A stretch of 64,000 nucleotides of DNA from contig NZ_SPQK01000008.1 of assembly GCF_004570875.1 (NCBI RefSeq), positions 94,393 through 158,392 of the forward strand, given 5' to 3'. Origin of the DNA: Blastococcus sp. CT_GayMR16. Its GTDB lineage: Bacteria; Actinomycetota; Actinomycetes; Mycobacteriales; Geodermatophilaceae. Each line of letters starts with the position of its first letter. The stretch's first letter is position 1. Under the pieces are notes generated by a model. That model saw only the letters and a program-made list of their open reading frames with translations, searched no databases and was not told the DNA's origin. Positions 1 through 8,925 of this stretch are shown here, in pieces. The position numbers and the translations under genes are program-made.

Positions 1-35
1 GACCGGAGGATCCTCCCTCGACGTCAGGAGCCGCC

Positions 36-1349
36 GTGCGCACGATCCCCTCCCCCGACCGTTCCATCGCCGGTCGCCTCGCCGGGGTGGTCGGCGACGT
101 CCTCGGCATGGTCCCCGTCCGCATCCGGGCCTGGGACGGCAGCGAGTCCGGACCGGACGACGCACCCGTCGTCGTCCTCCGGTCGCGGACGGCGCTGCGT
201 CGGCTGCTGTGGAACCCGGACGAGCTGGGCCTGGCCCGCGCCTACGTTGCCGGGGAGATCGACGTCGAGGGCGATCTCGCCGAGGGGCTGTCCCGTGTCT
301 GGACGCTGGTCCGGGCCCGGCCGCCGGTACTGCCCGGGTGGCGGGACCGGCTGCGCTGGGCGGGCACCGCCCTGCGCCTCGGCGTCGTGGGACGGCGCCC
401 GCCACCGCCGGCCGAGGAGGCGGTGCTCTCCGGGGAGAAGCACAGCACCGACCGCGACAGCGATGCGATCAGCTACCACTACGACCAGAGCAACGAGCTG
501 TACGCGGCGCTGCTCGACGAGCACATGGCCTACTCCTGCGCGTACTTCCGTGCCGACCCGGCGGACAACGGGGACGCGGGCTACACGATCACCGAGGCGC
601 AGCGGGACAAGCTGGAGCTGGTCTGCCGCAAGCTCGGACTGCAGCCGGGCATGCGACTGCTGGACGTCGGCTGCGGCTGGGGGTCGTTGATCCTCTACGC
701 GGCCGAGCACCACGGCGTGCACGCCACCGGGGTCACCATCTCCGCGCAGCAGCGAGACCACGTGGAGAAGCTGGTCGCCGAACGGGGCCTGGCCGATCGC
801 GTCGCCGTCCGGCTGCAGGACTACCGGGAGGTGCCGGTCCCTGCCGTCGGCCCGTACGACGCGGTCGCCTCCATCGAGATGAGCGAGCACGTCGGGCAAG
901 AGCAGTACCCGGAGTACGCGGCCACCCTGCACCGGCTCGTGCGCCCCGGCGGGCGGGTGCTCCTGCAGGCGATGAGCCACCCGAGTGCCCCCGGCGGCGG
1001 CGCCTTCATCGAGCGCTACGTCGCACCGGACATGCACATGCGGCCGGTGTGGGAGACCGCGGCGATGCTCGCCCGGCCGGGCTTGGAGCTGCGCGACGTC
1101 GAGAGCATCCGCGAGCACTACGCCTGGACCGTGCGCGCCTGGGCCGACACCCTCGAGCAGCGCTGGGACGAGATCGTCGGCCTGATCGGCGAGGCGGGGG
1201 CCCGTATCTGGCGGCTCTACCTCGCCGGCGGTGGGCTGACCTTCGCCGAGAACCGGATGGGGGTCGACCAACTGCTGTTCGTGCGGCCCGGCGACACCGG
1301 TGCCAGCGGCATGCCGGCGACCCGCGCAGGTTGGACCCCCGCGACGTGA
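36..1349 (+). CDS. Cyclopropane-fatty-acyl-phospholipid synthase-type SAM methyltransferase
   Basis: A 437-residue class I methyltransferase of the CFA/mycolic acid methyltransferase family, which adds a methylene or methyl group from S-adenosylmethionine across the double bond of a lipid acyl chain. The SAM-binding loop LDVGCGWG lies near residue 209, followed by GVTIS, and the family motif SIEMSEHVGQEQYPEY is present further on. The length fits a full CFA synthase with its N-terminal lipid-binding region. The GTG start is preceded by CAGGAG about 6 bases upstream. Its TGA overlaps the GTG of the next gene, so the pair is probably translated together. The product could be a cyclopropane or a methyl-branched acyl chain; sequence alone does not decide. 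Confidence 0.9.
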   Translation: MRTIPSPDRSIAGRLAGVVGDVLGMVPVRIRAWDGSESGPDDAPVVVLRSRTALRRLLWNPDELGLARAYVAGEIDVEGDLAEGLSRVWTLVRARPPVLPGWRDRLRWAGTALRLGVVGRRPPPPAEEAVLSGEKHSTDRDSDAISYHYDQSNELYAALLDEHMAYSCAYFRADPADNGDAGYTITEAQRDKLELVCRKLGLQPGMRLLDVGCGWGSLILYAAEHHGVHATGVTISAQQRDHVEKLVAERGLADRVAVRLQDYREVPVPAVGPYDAVASIEMSEHVGQEQYPEYAATLHRLVRPGGRVLLQAMSHPSAPGGGAFIERYVAPDMHMRPVWETAAMLARPGLELRDVESIREHYAWTVRAWADTLEQRWDEIVGLIGEAGARIWRLYLAGGGLTFAENRMGVDQLLFVRPGDTGASGMPATRAGWTPAT

Positions 1350-2206
1350 GGGCAGGTGTCGACTGGTCGGCCTTCGGGCTCAACGCCGCGATCAGCCTGG
1401 CCGTCGTATGGGCACTGCTGACGGCGACCTGGCTGGTGGCCCTGCGGGTGCAGCGGCACGCCGTCGTCGACGTCGTCTGGGGCAGCGGGTTCGTCGTCGT
1501 GGCGGCGGCGAGCCTGCTGCTCGCCCGGGCCCAGGACGCCGGCAACCCGGCCCGCGGCCTGCTCGTGCTGGCGCTGACCGGGATCTGGGGACTGCGGCTG
1601 GCCGTGCACATCGGCCGGCGCAACGCCGGGAAGGGCGAGGACCCGCGGTACGCCGACATCCAGGCGCGGGCGACCGGCAGCCCGGCGATGCACATGTACC
1701 GCCGGGTCTATGTGACCCAGGCGGCCGCCCTGTGGTTCGTCTCGCTCCCGGTGCAGGTGGCGATGTACCAGCGCGGACCGCTCTGGTCGGGCGCCTCGCT
1801 GATCGTGACCGTGCTCGGCATCGCGGTGTGGGCGCTCGGGCTGTTCTTCGAGGCGGTCGGCGACTGGCAGCTCGAGCGGTTCAAGGCCGACCCCGCGAAC
1901 GCCGGCGTCGTCAACGACCGCGGGCTGTGGCGGTACACCCGGCACCCGAACTACTTCGGCGACGCGTGCGTGTGGTGGGGGCTTTTCCTGCTGGCCGCCT
2001 CGCACTGGTCGGGGCTGCTGTTCGTGCTCTCGCCGGTGCTCATGACCTGGACGCTGGCGAAGGGCACGGGAGCGCCGCTGACCGAGAAGCGGATGTCCAG
2101 CTCGCGGCGCGGCTACGCCGACTACGTCAGCCGCACCAGCGGCTTCCTGCCATTACCCCCGCGACGCTCCGCGCCGCACCGCGGCCAACGGCCGTCCCCC
2201 AGCTGA
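1346..2206 (+). CDS. DUF1295 family integral membrane protein (steroid 5-alpha-reductase-like)
   Basis: A 286-residue multi-spanning membrane protein of the DUF1295 family, related to steroid 5-alpha-reductases and isoprenylcysteine methyltransferases. The C-terminal signature GLWRYTRHPNYFGD and the ending GYADYVSRTSGFLPL are characteristic; about six hydrophobic helices are visible. The GTG start at 1346 overlaps the stop of the CFA-type gene (GTGA). I infer that it acts on the same lipid, perhaps as a reductase of a double bond left after methylation, but a separate role cannot be excluded. A strong hairpin follows the stop. Confidence 0.82.
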   Translation: MRAGVDWSAFGLNAAISLAVVWALLTATWLVALRVQRHAVVDVVWGSGFVVVAAASLLLARAQDAGNPARGLLVLALTGIWGLRLAVHIGRRNAGKGEDPRYADIQARATGSPAMHMYRRVYVTQAAALWFVSLPVQVAMYQRGPLWSGASLIVTVLGIAVWALGLFFEAVGDWQLERFKADPANAGVVNDRGLWRYTRHPNYFGDACVWWGLFLLAASHWSGLLFVLSPVLMTWTLAKGTGAPLTEKRMSSSRRGYADYVSRTSGFLPLPPRRSAPHRGQRPSPS

Positions 2207-2219
2207 GCTGAGCCGCTGC

Positions 2220-2263
2220 GCGTTCCGCCGGAGGAGGCCTCCGGCCCCCGTCCGGCGGAACGC
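2220..2263. terminator. Bidirectional hairpin terminator between convergent genes
   Basis: A perfect 13-bp inverted repeat (GCGTTCCGCCGGA and its complement) encloses an 18-base loop that itself contains the palindrome GGAGGCCTCC. It lies between the converging DUF1295 and rplA genes and probably ends both transcripts. There is no clear T-run, as is common in high-GC actinobacteria. Confidence 0.75.
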
Positions 2264-2280
2264 AGAGCGAACGGTGTTGC

Positions 2281-3000
2281 TCAGGCGGTGGGCTCGTCCA
2301 CCGTCATGTTGCGGGTGCGGTTCGGGTCGACCGGGATGCCCGGGCCCATCGTCGTGGAGACGGTGACCTTCTTCAGGTACCGGCCCTTGGCCGACGACGG
2401 CTTGGCCCGCAGGACCTCGTCCAGCGCGGCGGCGTAATTCTCCACCAGCTGGGTCTCACCGAAGGACGTCTTGCCGATCACCAGGTGCAGGTTGGCCTGC
2501 TTGTCGACGCGGAAGTTGATCTTCCCGCCCTTGATGTCGTTGACCGCCTTGGTGACGTCGGGGGTCACCGTGCCGGTCTTCGGGTTCGGCATCAGGCCAC
2601 GGGGGCCGAGGATGCGGGCGATGCGACCGACCTTGGCCATCTGGTCGGGGGTGGCGATCGCCGCGTCGAAGTCCAGGAAGCCGCCCTGGATCTTCTCGAT
2701 CAGGTCGTCGGAGCCGACGACGTCGGCGCCGGCGGCCTCGGCCTCGGCGGCCTTGTCACCGGTCGCGAAGACGATGACGCGGGCGGTCTTGCCGGTGCCG
2801 TGGGGCAGGTTGACCGTGCCGCGGACCATCTGGTCGGCCTTACGCGGGTCGACGCCCAGGCGCATGGCGACCTCGACGGTGGCGTCGTAGGACGTCGTCG
2901 ACGTCTCCTTGGCCAGCGTGGCGGCCTGGAGCGGGCTGTACAGGTTGTCGCGGTCGACCTTGTCGGCCACTGCGCGGTACTTCTTGCCGTGCTTCGCCAT
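2281..3000 (-). CDS. rplA: 50S ribosomal protein L1
   Basis: A 239-residue protein that begins MAKHGKKYR and contains the L1 signature around [18 protein letters not shown]1 binds 23S rRNA at the mobile stalk near the E site and represses its own operon in many bacteria. I chose the ATG at 3000 because the family begins there and GAGAGGAAA lies just upstream; a longer in-frame start to 3069 has no support. It is last in the secE-nusG-rplK-rplA order and follows a hairpin repeat. Confidence 0.98.
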   Translation of the reverse strand: MAKHGKKYRAVADKVDRDNLYSPLQAATLAKETSTTSYDATVEVAMRLGVDPRKADQMVRGTVNLPHGTGKTARVIVFATGDKAAEAEAAGADVVGSDDLIEKIQGGFLDFDAAIATPDQMAKVGRIARILGPRGLMPNPKTGTVTPDVTKAVNDIKGGKINFRVDKQANLHLVIGKTSFGETQLVENYAAALDEVLRAKPSSAKGRYLKKVTVSTTMGPGIPVDPNRTRNMTVDEPTA

Positions 3001-3086
3001 GATGTTTCCTCTCGCGGGACGCTCGCGCCCCGATCGCGTGGTTTCGCGGGCCGGCGAAGGCCCTCCCACTGGTGACGTGCTGGAAC

Positions 3087-3142
3087 GGCCCCGGTGCAGG
3101 GTCCCGGCCCGAGCGGAGCGAGGGCCTGGGGCACCGGGGTCC
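3087..3142 (-). repeat. Structured hairpin repeat, copy A (rplK-rplA gap)
   Basis: A 56-base element on the transcribed minus strand, two bases after the rplK stop. Its outer stem pairs CCCCGGTGC with GCACCGGGG and its inner stem pairs GGCCC with GGGCC around a TCGCTCCGCTC loop. A second copy sits after nusG. One inner-stem pair differs between the copies by a compensatory change (A-T in copy B, G-C here), which suggests that the RNA fold is maintained. Confidence 0.8.
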
Positions 3143-3144
3143 TT

Positions 3145-3573
3145 CTACTGGACCGTGATGCCCATCGACCGGGCGGTGCCGGCGATGATCTTCTCGGCCT
3201 GGTCGAGGTCGTTGGCGTTGAGGTCGGCCATCTTGGTGGTGGCGATCTCGCGGACCTGGTCACGGGTGACCGTGGCGACCTTCGTCTTGTGCGGCTCGCC
3301 CGATCCCTTGTCGACACCGGCGGCCTTGAGCAGCATGCGCGCGGCCGGCGGGGTCTTGGTGACGAAGGTGAACGAGCGGTCCTCGTAGACCGAGATCTCG
3401 ACGGGGATGACGTTGCCGCGCTGCGACTCGGTCGCGGCGTTGTACGCCTTGCAGAACTCCATGATGTTGACGCCGTGCTGGCCGAGCGCCGGACCCACGG
3501 GCGGCGCGGGGGTGGCCGCACCGGCGTTGATCTGGAGCTTGATGACCGCGGTCAACCGCTTCCTGGGGGGCAT
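3145..3573 (-). CDS. rplK: 50S ribosomal protein L11
   Basis: A 142-residue L11 protein starting [15 protein letters not shown]. The conserved [21 protein letters not shown] segment and the C-terminal rRNA-binding domain are intact, at the normal family length. L11 forms the base of the GTPase-associated centre. Hairpin repeats flank it on both sides (copy B upstream after nusG, copy A downstream before rplA), so its mRNA segment would be bracketed by stable structures. Confidence 0.98.
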   Translation of the reverse strand: MPPRKRLTAVIKLQINAGAATPAPPVGPALGQHGVNIMEFCKAYNAATESQRGNVIPVEISVYEDRSFTFVTKTPPAARMLLKAAGVDKGSGEPHKTKVATVTRDQVREIATTKMADLNANDLDQAEKIIAGTARSMGITVQ

Positions 3574-3610
3574 CTCTTTCTCTCTTCTTCCTTCGTGGTC
3601 TTGTCTGGAA

Positions 3611-3667
3611 GGCCCCGGTGCAGGGTCCCGACCCGAGCGGAGCGAGGGTCGGGGGGCACCGGGGTCC
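3611..3667 (-). repeat. Structured hairpin repeat, copy B (nusG-rplK gap)
   Basis: Second copy of the element found between rplK and rplA. It begins at the last base of the nusG stop codon on the minus strand. The outer stem CCCCGGTGC/GCACCGGGG is identical to copy A. The inner stem here is CCCGACCC/GGGTCGGG, while copy A has GGCCC/GGGCC, a compensated substitution. It may act as an intercistronic attenuator, a processing site or a stability element. Confidence 0.8.
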
Positions 3668-4566
3668 TACAACTTCTGGACCTGGCTGAACGACAGCTCG
3701 ACGGGCGTCTCGCGGCCGAAGATGGATACCAGCACCTGCAGCTTCTGCTGCTCGGCGTTGATCTCGTTGATGGTGGCGGGCAGGGTCGCGAAGGGACCGT
3801 CCATGACGGTCACCGACTCCCCCACCTCGAAGTCGACGACGGCAGCGGGTGCGGCGGCGGCTCCGGTGGCGGCCTCGCCACCGGCGGCGCGGGCGGCCTG
3901 CGGCGTGATCGCCGGGACGAGGATCTTCACGACCTCGTCGTGGGTCAGCGGCGACGGGCGCGAGGTGGCGCCGACGAAGCCGGTGACACCCGGGGTGTTC
4001 CGGACGGCGCCCCACGACTCGTCGTTGAGCTCCATGCGGACGAGGAGGTAGCCCGGCAGGACCTTCCGGTTGACCTGCGCGCGCTTGCCGTTCTTGATCT
4101 CGGTGACCTCCTCGGTGGGCACCTCGATCTGATAGATGTAGTCCTCGACGTCCAGGGACTGGATCCGCGCCTCGAGGTTGGTCTTCACCTTGTTCTCGTA
4201 GCCGGCGTAGGAGTGCACGACGTACCAGTCGCCGGGAGCGATCCGCAGCGCCTTCTTCATCGCCTCGGCCGGGTCCTCGTCCTCCTCGACCTCCACCGCG
4301 ACGTCGGAGTCGGCAGCGGGCTCGACGAGCGGGTCGCTCACCAGGCTGTCCGTGTCGCCGCTCTCGATCTCGGGGACGACGTCGGCGACCTCGGTGTCGG
4401 TGTCCTGGTCAGCGGTGTCGATGGAGCCCTCGGCCGCGCCGGTCTCGCCGGCACCGGTGTCGAGGTCGACCGCCCCCGGCTCGCCCAGGCGGGCGTCGTC
4501 GAGGTCGGTGGCAGCGCCGCCTTCGACCGGGCTGTCGCGCTCGTTGGGCTCGCGGGGGTCGGTCAC
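3667..4566 (-). CDS. nusG: Transcription termination/antitermination protein NusG
   Basis: A 299-residue NusG. The NGN domain starts around [16 protein letters not shown] (near residue 112) and continues through [14 protein letters not shown], and a KOW domain with [13 protein letters not shown] and a [11 protein letters not shown] ending follows. NusG binds RNA polymerase and links it to Rho or the ribosome. About 105 N-terminal residues are acidic and low in complexity, an extension common in actinobacterial NusG. The start at 4566 has AGGAAGAGA just upstream. It sits between secE and rplK in the usual order. Confidence 0.97.
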   Translation of the reverse strand: MTDPREPNERDSPVEGGAATDLDDARLGEPGAVDLDTGAGETGAAEGSIDTADQDTDTEVADVVPEIESGDTDSLVSDPLVEPAADSDVAVEVEEDEDPAEAMKKALRIAPGDWYVVHSYAGYENKVKTNLEARIQSLDVEDYIYQIEVPTEEVTEIKNGKRAQVNRKVLPGYLLVRMELNDESWGAVRNTPGVTGFVGATSRPSPLTHDEVVKILVPAITPQAARAAGGEAATGAAAAPAAVVDFEVGESVTVMDGPFATLPATINEINAEQQKLQVLVSIFGRETPVELSFSQVQKL

Positions 4567-4610
4567 AGAAATCTCTTCCTTGTCATGGTGCGTTGCAGCG
4601 GGGCGGGGGA

Positions 4611-5138
4611 TCAGCCGAAGACGGCGATCACGCCCCTGGCGAAGAGCAGGTCCAGGCCGGCCACCAGCGCGACGATGAACGCCACGAAGACGATGACCAC
4701 CGTGGTGTATGTGATGAGCTCGCGGCGGCCCGGCCAGATGACCTTGCGCAGCTCGGCCACGACCTCGCGGAGGAACCGGGCCAGGGAGCGCTTCTGCCGG
4801 ACGCCGTCGGCGCGGGCCCGCTCGGCTGCCGCGCGGGAGCGGGTGCCTTCGCCGGTGCGCGCCGGGCGGGAGGCCGACCGGGCGGCCCGCCGCGTCGCCG
4901 CGGGCTCCTCGTCGTCCTCGTCCTCGTCGTCGTCAGGGGCGGTGATGCGCCCACGCCGGCGACGCGACGGGGTGGCCACGACCTTGTCCTCGTCGGCCTC
5001 GGCCTCCGCGGCGATCTCGTCCTCGGCCGCCTCGAGCTCACCGGCGTCGTCGACCCCGGGGGCCTCGGCGTCGAGCTGCTCGTCGGTCAGCTCGGCATCG
5101 CGAGCGTCGTCCTCGCGTCCCGGCTTCTCGTCGCTCAC
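4611..5138 (-). CDS. secE: Preprotein translocase subunit SecE
   Basis: A 175-residue SecE. The functional part is the last 65 residues: [20 protein letters not shown] followed by one transmembrane helix. SecE clamps SecY in the protein-conducting channel. The first 110 residues are strongly acidic (runs such as [11 protein letters not shown]) and then basic, much longer than the roughly 60-residue minimal SecE but typical of actinobacteria. It follows tRNA-Trp and precedes nusG, an ancient and conserved order. Confidence 0.95.
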   Translation of the reverse strand: MSDEKPGREDDARDAELTDEQLDAEAPGVDDAGELEAAEDEIAAEAEADEDKVVATPSRRRRGRITAPDDDEDEDDEEPAATRRAARSASRPARTGEGTRSRAAAERARADGVRQKRSLARFLREVVAELRKVIWPGRRELITYTTVVIVFVAFIVALVAGLDLLFARGVIAVFG

Positions 5139-5211
5139 TGCGCCTCGCTCGCCTCGTGGTGGTGGCCGCTCGGGTGAGCGGCCGGGTGGTCGGTTACTGC
5201 TGTGCGGGTGG

Positions 5212-5284
<73 letters not shown>

Positions 5285-5514
5285 ATGCCCTGGCCGGGGC
5301 CCGGGACGGCCCGCCTCACCACGGCAGCGCGGATCCTCAGGAAGGTTCCGGGGCACGCCGGTGGCGGGGTCAGCTGCCCCAGGTCTGCGAGTGTACGGGA
5401 CCGCACCTGCCCACAGCCAACGTCCCACCGGTCCCCGCGCCGGGGCCGATGAGTTGCCCGACCCGCCGCGGTCCTCCCTGCATGACCGGTTCATCGAGCT
5501 CGGCCGGCGGGACG

Positions 5515-5719
5515 TCGGCGCGACGATCATCGAGGCCGCGCTCGACCAGGCTCGCGCCGCGGCCGGCGGCCGGCACGTGTGGCTCGGCGGCGGGTCCGCC
5601 ACGGTGCAGGAGTATCTCCGGGCCGGCCTGCTCACGAACTGCATCTCGAGGTCGTCCCGGTGCTCCTGGGGAGCGAGGAGCGGCTTTTCGAGGACCTCGG
5701 CGAGGCCCTCGACGACTGA
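5515..5719 (+). pseudogene. Remnant of a dihydrofolate-reductase-like (RibD C-terminal domain) protein
   Basis: Only the C-terminal part of a RibD/DHFR-type reductase is recognisable. The first segment reads IIEAALDQARAAAGG, then HVWLGGGSATVQEYLRAGLL in one frame. After about position 5633 the family sequence continues in another frame as ELHLEVVPVLLGSEERLF and ends at a TGA at 5719. Restoring one lost base at about 5633 would give the usual LLDELHLE junction, so I read this as a 1-base deletion. The N-terminal half, with the NADPH and substrate residues, is not detectable. The rest of the 5285-5801 gap holds nothing else I can support. Confidence 0.8.
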
Positions 5720-5801
5720 CGTGCGTGGAGTTCGCGCCGTCGGACGCCGTGGCCCATGTACGCCTTCGTCACTGACGCGCCGTCTTTGACACGATGGGGC
5801 C

Positions 5802-7052
5802 ATGACCGCCGTCTCCTCGGAGTCCGCCCCGTCCGCCACCCTCCCGCCCGCCGAGCGCCGCATCTCCCGCCGCATCGCCGCGATCAGCGAGTCCGCGACC
5901 CTGGCCGTCGACGCCAAGGCCAAGGCCCTGAAGGCCGCAGGCAAGCCGGTCATCGGCTTCGGCGCGGGCGAACCGGACTTCCCGACGCCGGACTACATCG
6001 TCGAGGCCGCGGTGGCCGCCTGCCGGCAGCCGGCCATGCACCGGTACACGCCCGCCGGCGGGCTGCCCGCCCTCAAGGAGGCCATCGTCGCCAAGACGGT
6101 GCGCGACTCCGGGCTGCAGGCCACGGCGGCGAACGTGCTGGTCACCAACGGTGGCAAGCAGGCGGTCTACGAGGCCTTCGCCACGATGCTCGACCCGGGC
6201 GACGAGGTGCTCGTGCCCGCCCCCTACTGGACGACGTACCCGGAGGCCATCCAGCTGGCCGGCGGGGTGCCGGTGCCCGTGGTCGCCGACGAGCAGAGCG
6301 GGTACCTCGTCTCGGCGGCCCAGCTCGAGGCCGCCCGCACGCCCCGGACGAAGGTCCTGCTGTTCTGCTCGCCGTCCAACCCGACCGGGGCGGTCTACCC
6401 CCCGGAGCAGGTCGAGGAGATCGGCCGCTGGGCGCTGGACGCCGGCCTCTGGGTGCTGACCGACGAGATCTACGAGCACCTCACCTACGGCGGAGTCACG
6501 GCCCCGTCGATGCCGGTGGTCGTGCCCGAACTGGCCGACCGCTGCGTCGTCGTCAACGGCGTGGCCAAGACCTACGCCATGACCGGCTGGCGGGTGGGCT
6601 GGATGGTCGGCCCCGCCGACGTCGTCCGGGCCGCGACCAACCTGCAGTCACACGCGACCTCCAACGTCGCGAACGTCTCCCAGGCCGCGGCTGTCGCTGC
6701 CCTGACCGGCGACCTCTCGGCGGTGGCGACCATGCGTGAGGCCTTCGACCGGCGGCGGCAGACGATCGTGTCGATGCTGCGGGAGATCCCGGGCATCGCC
6801 TGCCCGGAGCCCCAGGGCGCGTTCTACGTCTACCCGTCGGTGAAGGGCCTGCTGGGCCGGCCGATCGCCGGGCGGACGGCGGAGACCAGTGCCGAGCTGG
6901 CCACGCTCATCCTCGAGGAGGCCGAGGTGGCCGTCGTCCCCGGGGAGGCGTTCGGGACCCCGGGCTACGTCCGGATGTCCTATGCGCTGGGCGACGAGGA
7001 CCTGGTCGAGGGCGTCACCCGCATGCAGCGACTGCTCGGCTCGGCGGAGTAA
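5802..7052 (+). CDS. aspC: Aspartate aminotransferase-type PLP enzyme
   Basis: A 416-residue fold type I aminotransferase (class I/II). The N-terminal [13 protein letters not shown], the substrate motif [11 protein letters not shown], and the PLP lysine in [16 protein letters not shown] are all present, and it ends with the usual [15 protein letters not shown] block. It should transfer the amino group between aspartate and 2-oxoglutarate. The ATG at 5802 has only a weak upstream ribosome site (ATGGGGCC). It converges on the peptidase lipoprotein with an 11-base gap. A mycobacterial homologue is annotated as aspC. Confidence 0.92.
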   Translation: MTAVSSESAPSATLPPAERRISRRIAAISESATLAVDAKAKALKAAGKPVIGFGAGEPDFPTPDYIVEAAVAACRQPAMHRYTPAGGLPALKEAIVAKTVRDSGLQATAANVLVTNGGKQAVYEAFATMLDPGDEVLVPAPYWTTYPEAIQLAGGVPVPVVADEQSGYLVSAAQLEAARTPRTKVLLFCSPSNPTGAVYPPEQVEEIGRWALDAGLWVLTDEIYEHLTYGGVTAPSMPVVVPELADRCVVVNGVAKTYAMTGWRVGWMVGPADVVRAATNLQSHATSNVANVSQAAAVAALTGDLSAVATMREAFDRRRQTIVSMLREIPGIACPEPQGAFYVYPSVKGLLGRPIAGRTAETSAELATLILEEAEVAVVPGEAFGTPGYVRMSYALGDEDLVEGVTRMQRLLGSAE

Positions 7053-7063
7053 GGACCCCCGTC

Positions 7064-8506
7064 CTAGCGGGGTAGGTCGTCCTTCCCGAGCGCCTGCGCC
7101 TCGGTGAGCGCAGCGAGCGCGCCGGGGAGGTCGGCCAGCGCGGTGGCGACGTCCCCCGGCGTGGCGATGGACCACGCGGTGGCGTCGACGTAGCAGCGGA
7201 TCGCGGCGTCGAAGGCCTCCGGGCCGGCGGCCTCGCGCGCGGCCAGCAGCGCCGCCCCGCCCTTCCCGTAGACGACGTCGAAGTAGGTGTTGTCGTCGGG
7301 GAAGTCGGTCATCGCCCCCCCGACCTCACCGGGCATCCCCAGCGCGGCCTGGTAGCCGAAGGCCGACTGCTCGTCGACGACGGCCTCGGCCCACGTGGCG
7401 AACGCCTCGTCCAGCCACGGGTCGCGGAACTGCGAGTTGCCGACCATTCCGTAGAACCACATGTGCGCGACCTCGTGCACGAGCACCAGGCGGCTCGGAG
7501 TGGCCTCGAAGATCATGCTCGGGTACTCGATCCCGCCGCCGTAGTCGGGCAGCAGGGCGACCGTCAGCGTGCGGTACGGGAAGGGCCCGACGTGCGCCTC
7601 GAGATGGGTGATCGCGGCACTGGTCCACTCGGCGAGCTGTGGGGCCGGTAGCTCGCCGTCGGGCAGGACGCCGACGGTGACGGCCACCCCGCCGGGCGTG
7701 GTCACCCGCTCGGTGGTGAACAGGCCGGCGGCGACACCGACGTCGCGGGCGACCGGTTCCGTCGAGGTCCAGGTGCGGCGGCCGTCCCGCGCCGGCGAGG
7801 GCTCGGCGGTCGCCCCGGTCATCAGGACCGTGAGGGCCTCCGGGGCCGAGACGCTGACGGAGGTGTCCATGGCGGGGCTGGTCGTGGTCTCCCCGCCCAG
7901 GTCGACGAACGGGTCCTCCGCCCAGCCGACGCCGGGCTCCCAGGCGAGCAGCGGCGCACCGCTGGCCCACCAGGAGACGCCCTCGTCGGTGCCGAAGCGG
8001 TCGAAGCCGCGACTGCCGAGGGTCAGGGTGAAATCGAGCTCGACCTCGGTGGAGTCGCCGGCGTCGAGGTCGTCCTCGAGAGTGACGACGTAGAGGCCGC
8101 CGGGGTCGGCCGCCGCGGCCTCCTCGTAGCGGCCGGCGTCGACGTCGTCGCCCCGCACGTCGTCGACGACGAGCCGGTTGCCCGCGGGCGCGGAGTCGGG
8201 GCCGTTCGGGACGAGGCGGAAGACGAGCTCGTCGACGCGGCGGTCCGGGGTGAAGACGACCGTCTCGGTGCCGGTGACGGTGACGAGGTCGTCCTCGAGG
8301 CGGTAGTCCAGCGTGACCACCGGCCGCTCGGGATCGGGCCGGGCGCGCTCGGCGGGACAGCCGCCCGCCTCGACCTCGTCGGGGGCCTCGGTGGTGGGGG
8401 CCGCGCTCGGCGCCGTCCCGGTCGTCACGGTGTCGGCGAAGGACGTGCAGCCGCCGAGGAGCAGCACCGCCGCACCGGCCACGGCTGCCCGCCGCGCCGC
8501 GCTCAT
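7064..8506 (-). CDS. M1-type (gluzincin) metallopeptidase lipoprotein
   Basis: A 480-residue exported protein. It starts with a lipoprotein signal peptide whose lipobox is LLGGC (cysteine near residue 20), then an acidic, threonine-rich linker and an M1-like N-terminal beta domain. The zinc site HEVAHMWFYGMVGNSQFRD followed by WLDEAFATWAE supplies HExxH and the downstream glutamate. It probably cleaves N-terminal residues from peptides at the outer face of the membrane. The start overlaps the hadB stop (ATGA). The GxMEN aminopeptidase motif appears as GGGIEYPSM, so specificity may differ from classic M1 enzymes. Confidence 0.83.
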   Translation of the reverse strand: MSAARRAAVAGAAVLLLGGCTSFADTVTTGTAPSAAPTTEAPDEVEAGGCPAERARPDPERPVVTLDYRLEDDLVTVTGTETVVFTPDRRVDELVFRLVPNGPDSAPAGNRLVVDDVRGDDVDAGRYEEAAAADPGGLYVVTLEDDLDAGDSTEVELDFTLTLGSRGFDRFGTDEGVSWWASGAPLLAWEPGVGWAEDPFVDLGGETTTSPAMDTSVSVSAPEALTVLMTGATAEPSPARDGRRTWTSTEPVARDVGVAAGLFTTERVTTPGGVAVTVGVLPDGELPAPQLAEWTSAAITHLEAHVGPFPYRTLTVALLPDYGGGIEYPSMIFEATPSRLVLVHEVAHMWFYGMVGNSQFRDPWLDEAFATWAEAVVDEQSAFGYQAALGMPGEVGGAMTDFPDDNTYFDVVYGKGGAALLAAREAAGPEAFDAAIRCYVDATAWSIATPGDVATALADLPGALAALTEAQALGKDDLPR

Positions 8507-8925
8507 GCCAGGCGGACGATCGCGCGCGCCAGGGAGAGCACCTTCTCGCCGCCGGCGGTCACGGTGAGATCGACCCGCACCCCGCCGTCCTCGAGCAGTG
8601 CCCCGACCTTGCCGCGGACGGTCACCTCGGCACCGGCGTCGTCGTCGGGGACGACGACCGGGCGCCCGAAGCGCACGTTGTACTCGACGAGGGCCCCGGG
8701 ATCACCGGTCCAGTCGCTGACGGCGCGGCCGGCCAGCGCCATGGTGAACATGCCGTGCGCGATGACGTCGGGGAGGCCGACGGAGGTCGCCACCCGCTGG
8801 TTCCAGTGGATGGGGTTGAAGTCACCGGACGCGCCCGCGTAGCGGACGAGGTCGGCGCGGGTGACCGGAAAGGTCCGCTCCGGCAGCTCGGTGCCGACCT
8901 GGACGTCGGCGAGACGGAGCGTCAT
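8503..8925 (-). CDS. hadB: MaoC-like (3R)-hydroxyacyl dehydratase, HadB-type subunit
   Basis: A 140-residue single hot-dog protein with the hydratase-2 motif ASGDFNPIHWN, which carries the catalytic Asp and His, followed by GLPDVIAHGMFTMAL. In mycobacteria HadB is the catalytic subunit that pairs with HadA or HadC to dehydrate 3-hydroxyacyl-ACP in type II fatty acid elongation. Here the upstream partner overlaps by four bases (ATGA). No hadC is present in the window. Position beside rpmG and tRNA-Thr/tRNA-Met matches the mycobacterial locus. Confidence 0.88.
   Translation of the reverse strand: MTLRLADVQVGTELPERTFPVTRADLVRYAGASGDFNPIHWNQRVATSVGLPDVIAHGMFTMALAGRAVSDWTGDPGALVEYNVRFGRPVVVPDDDAGAEVTVRGKVGALLEDGGVRVDLTVTAGGEKVLSLARAIVRLA

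Noticed and set aside
3087..3142. The hairpin as the L1 autoregulatory site.
   Set aside because: It occurs twice, after nusG as well as after rplK, and I could not find the 23S rRNA-like L1 target loop in it.
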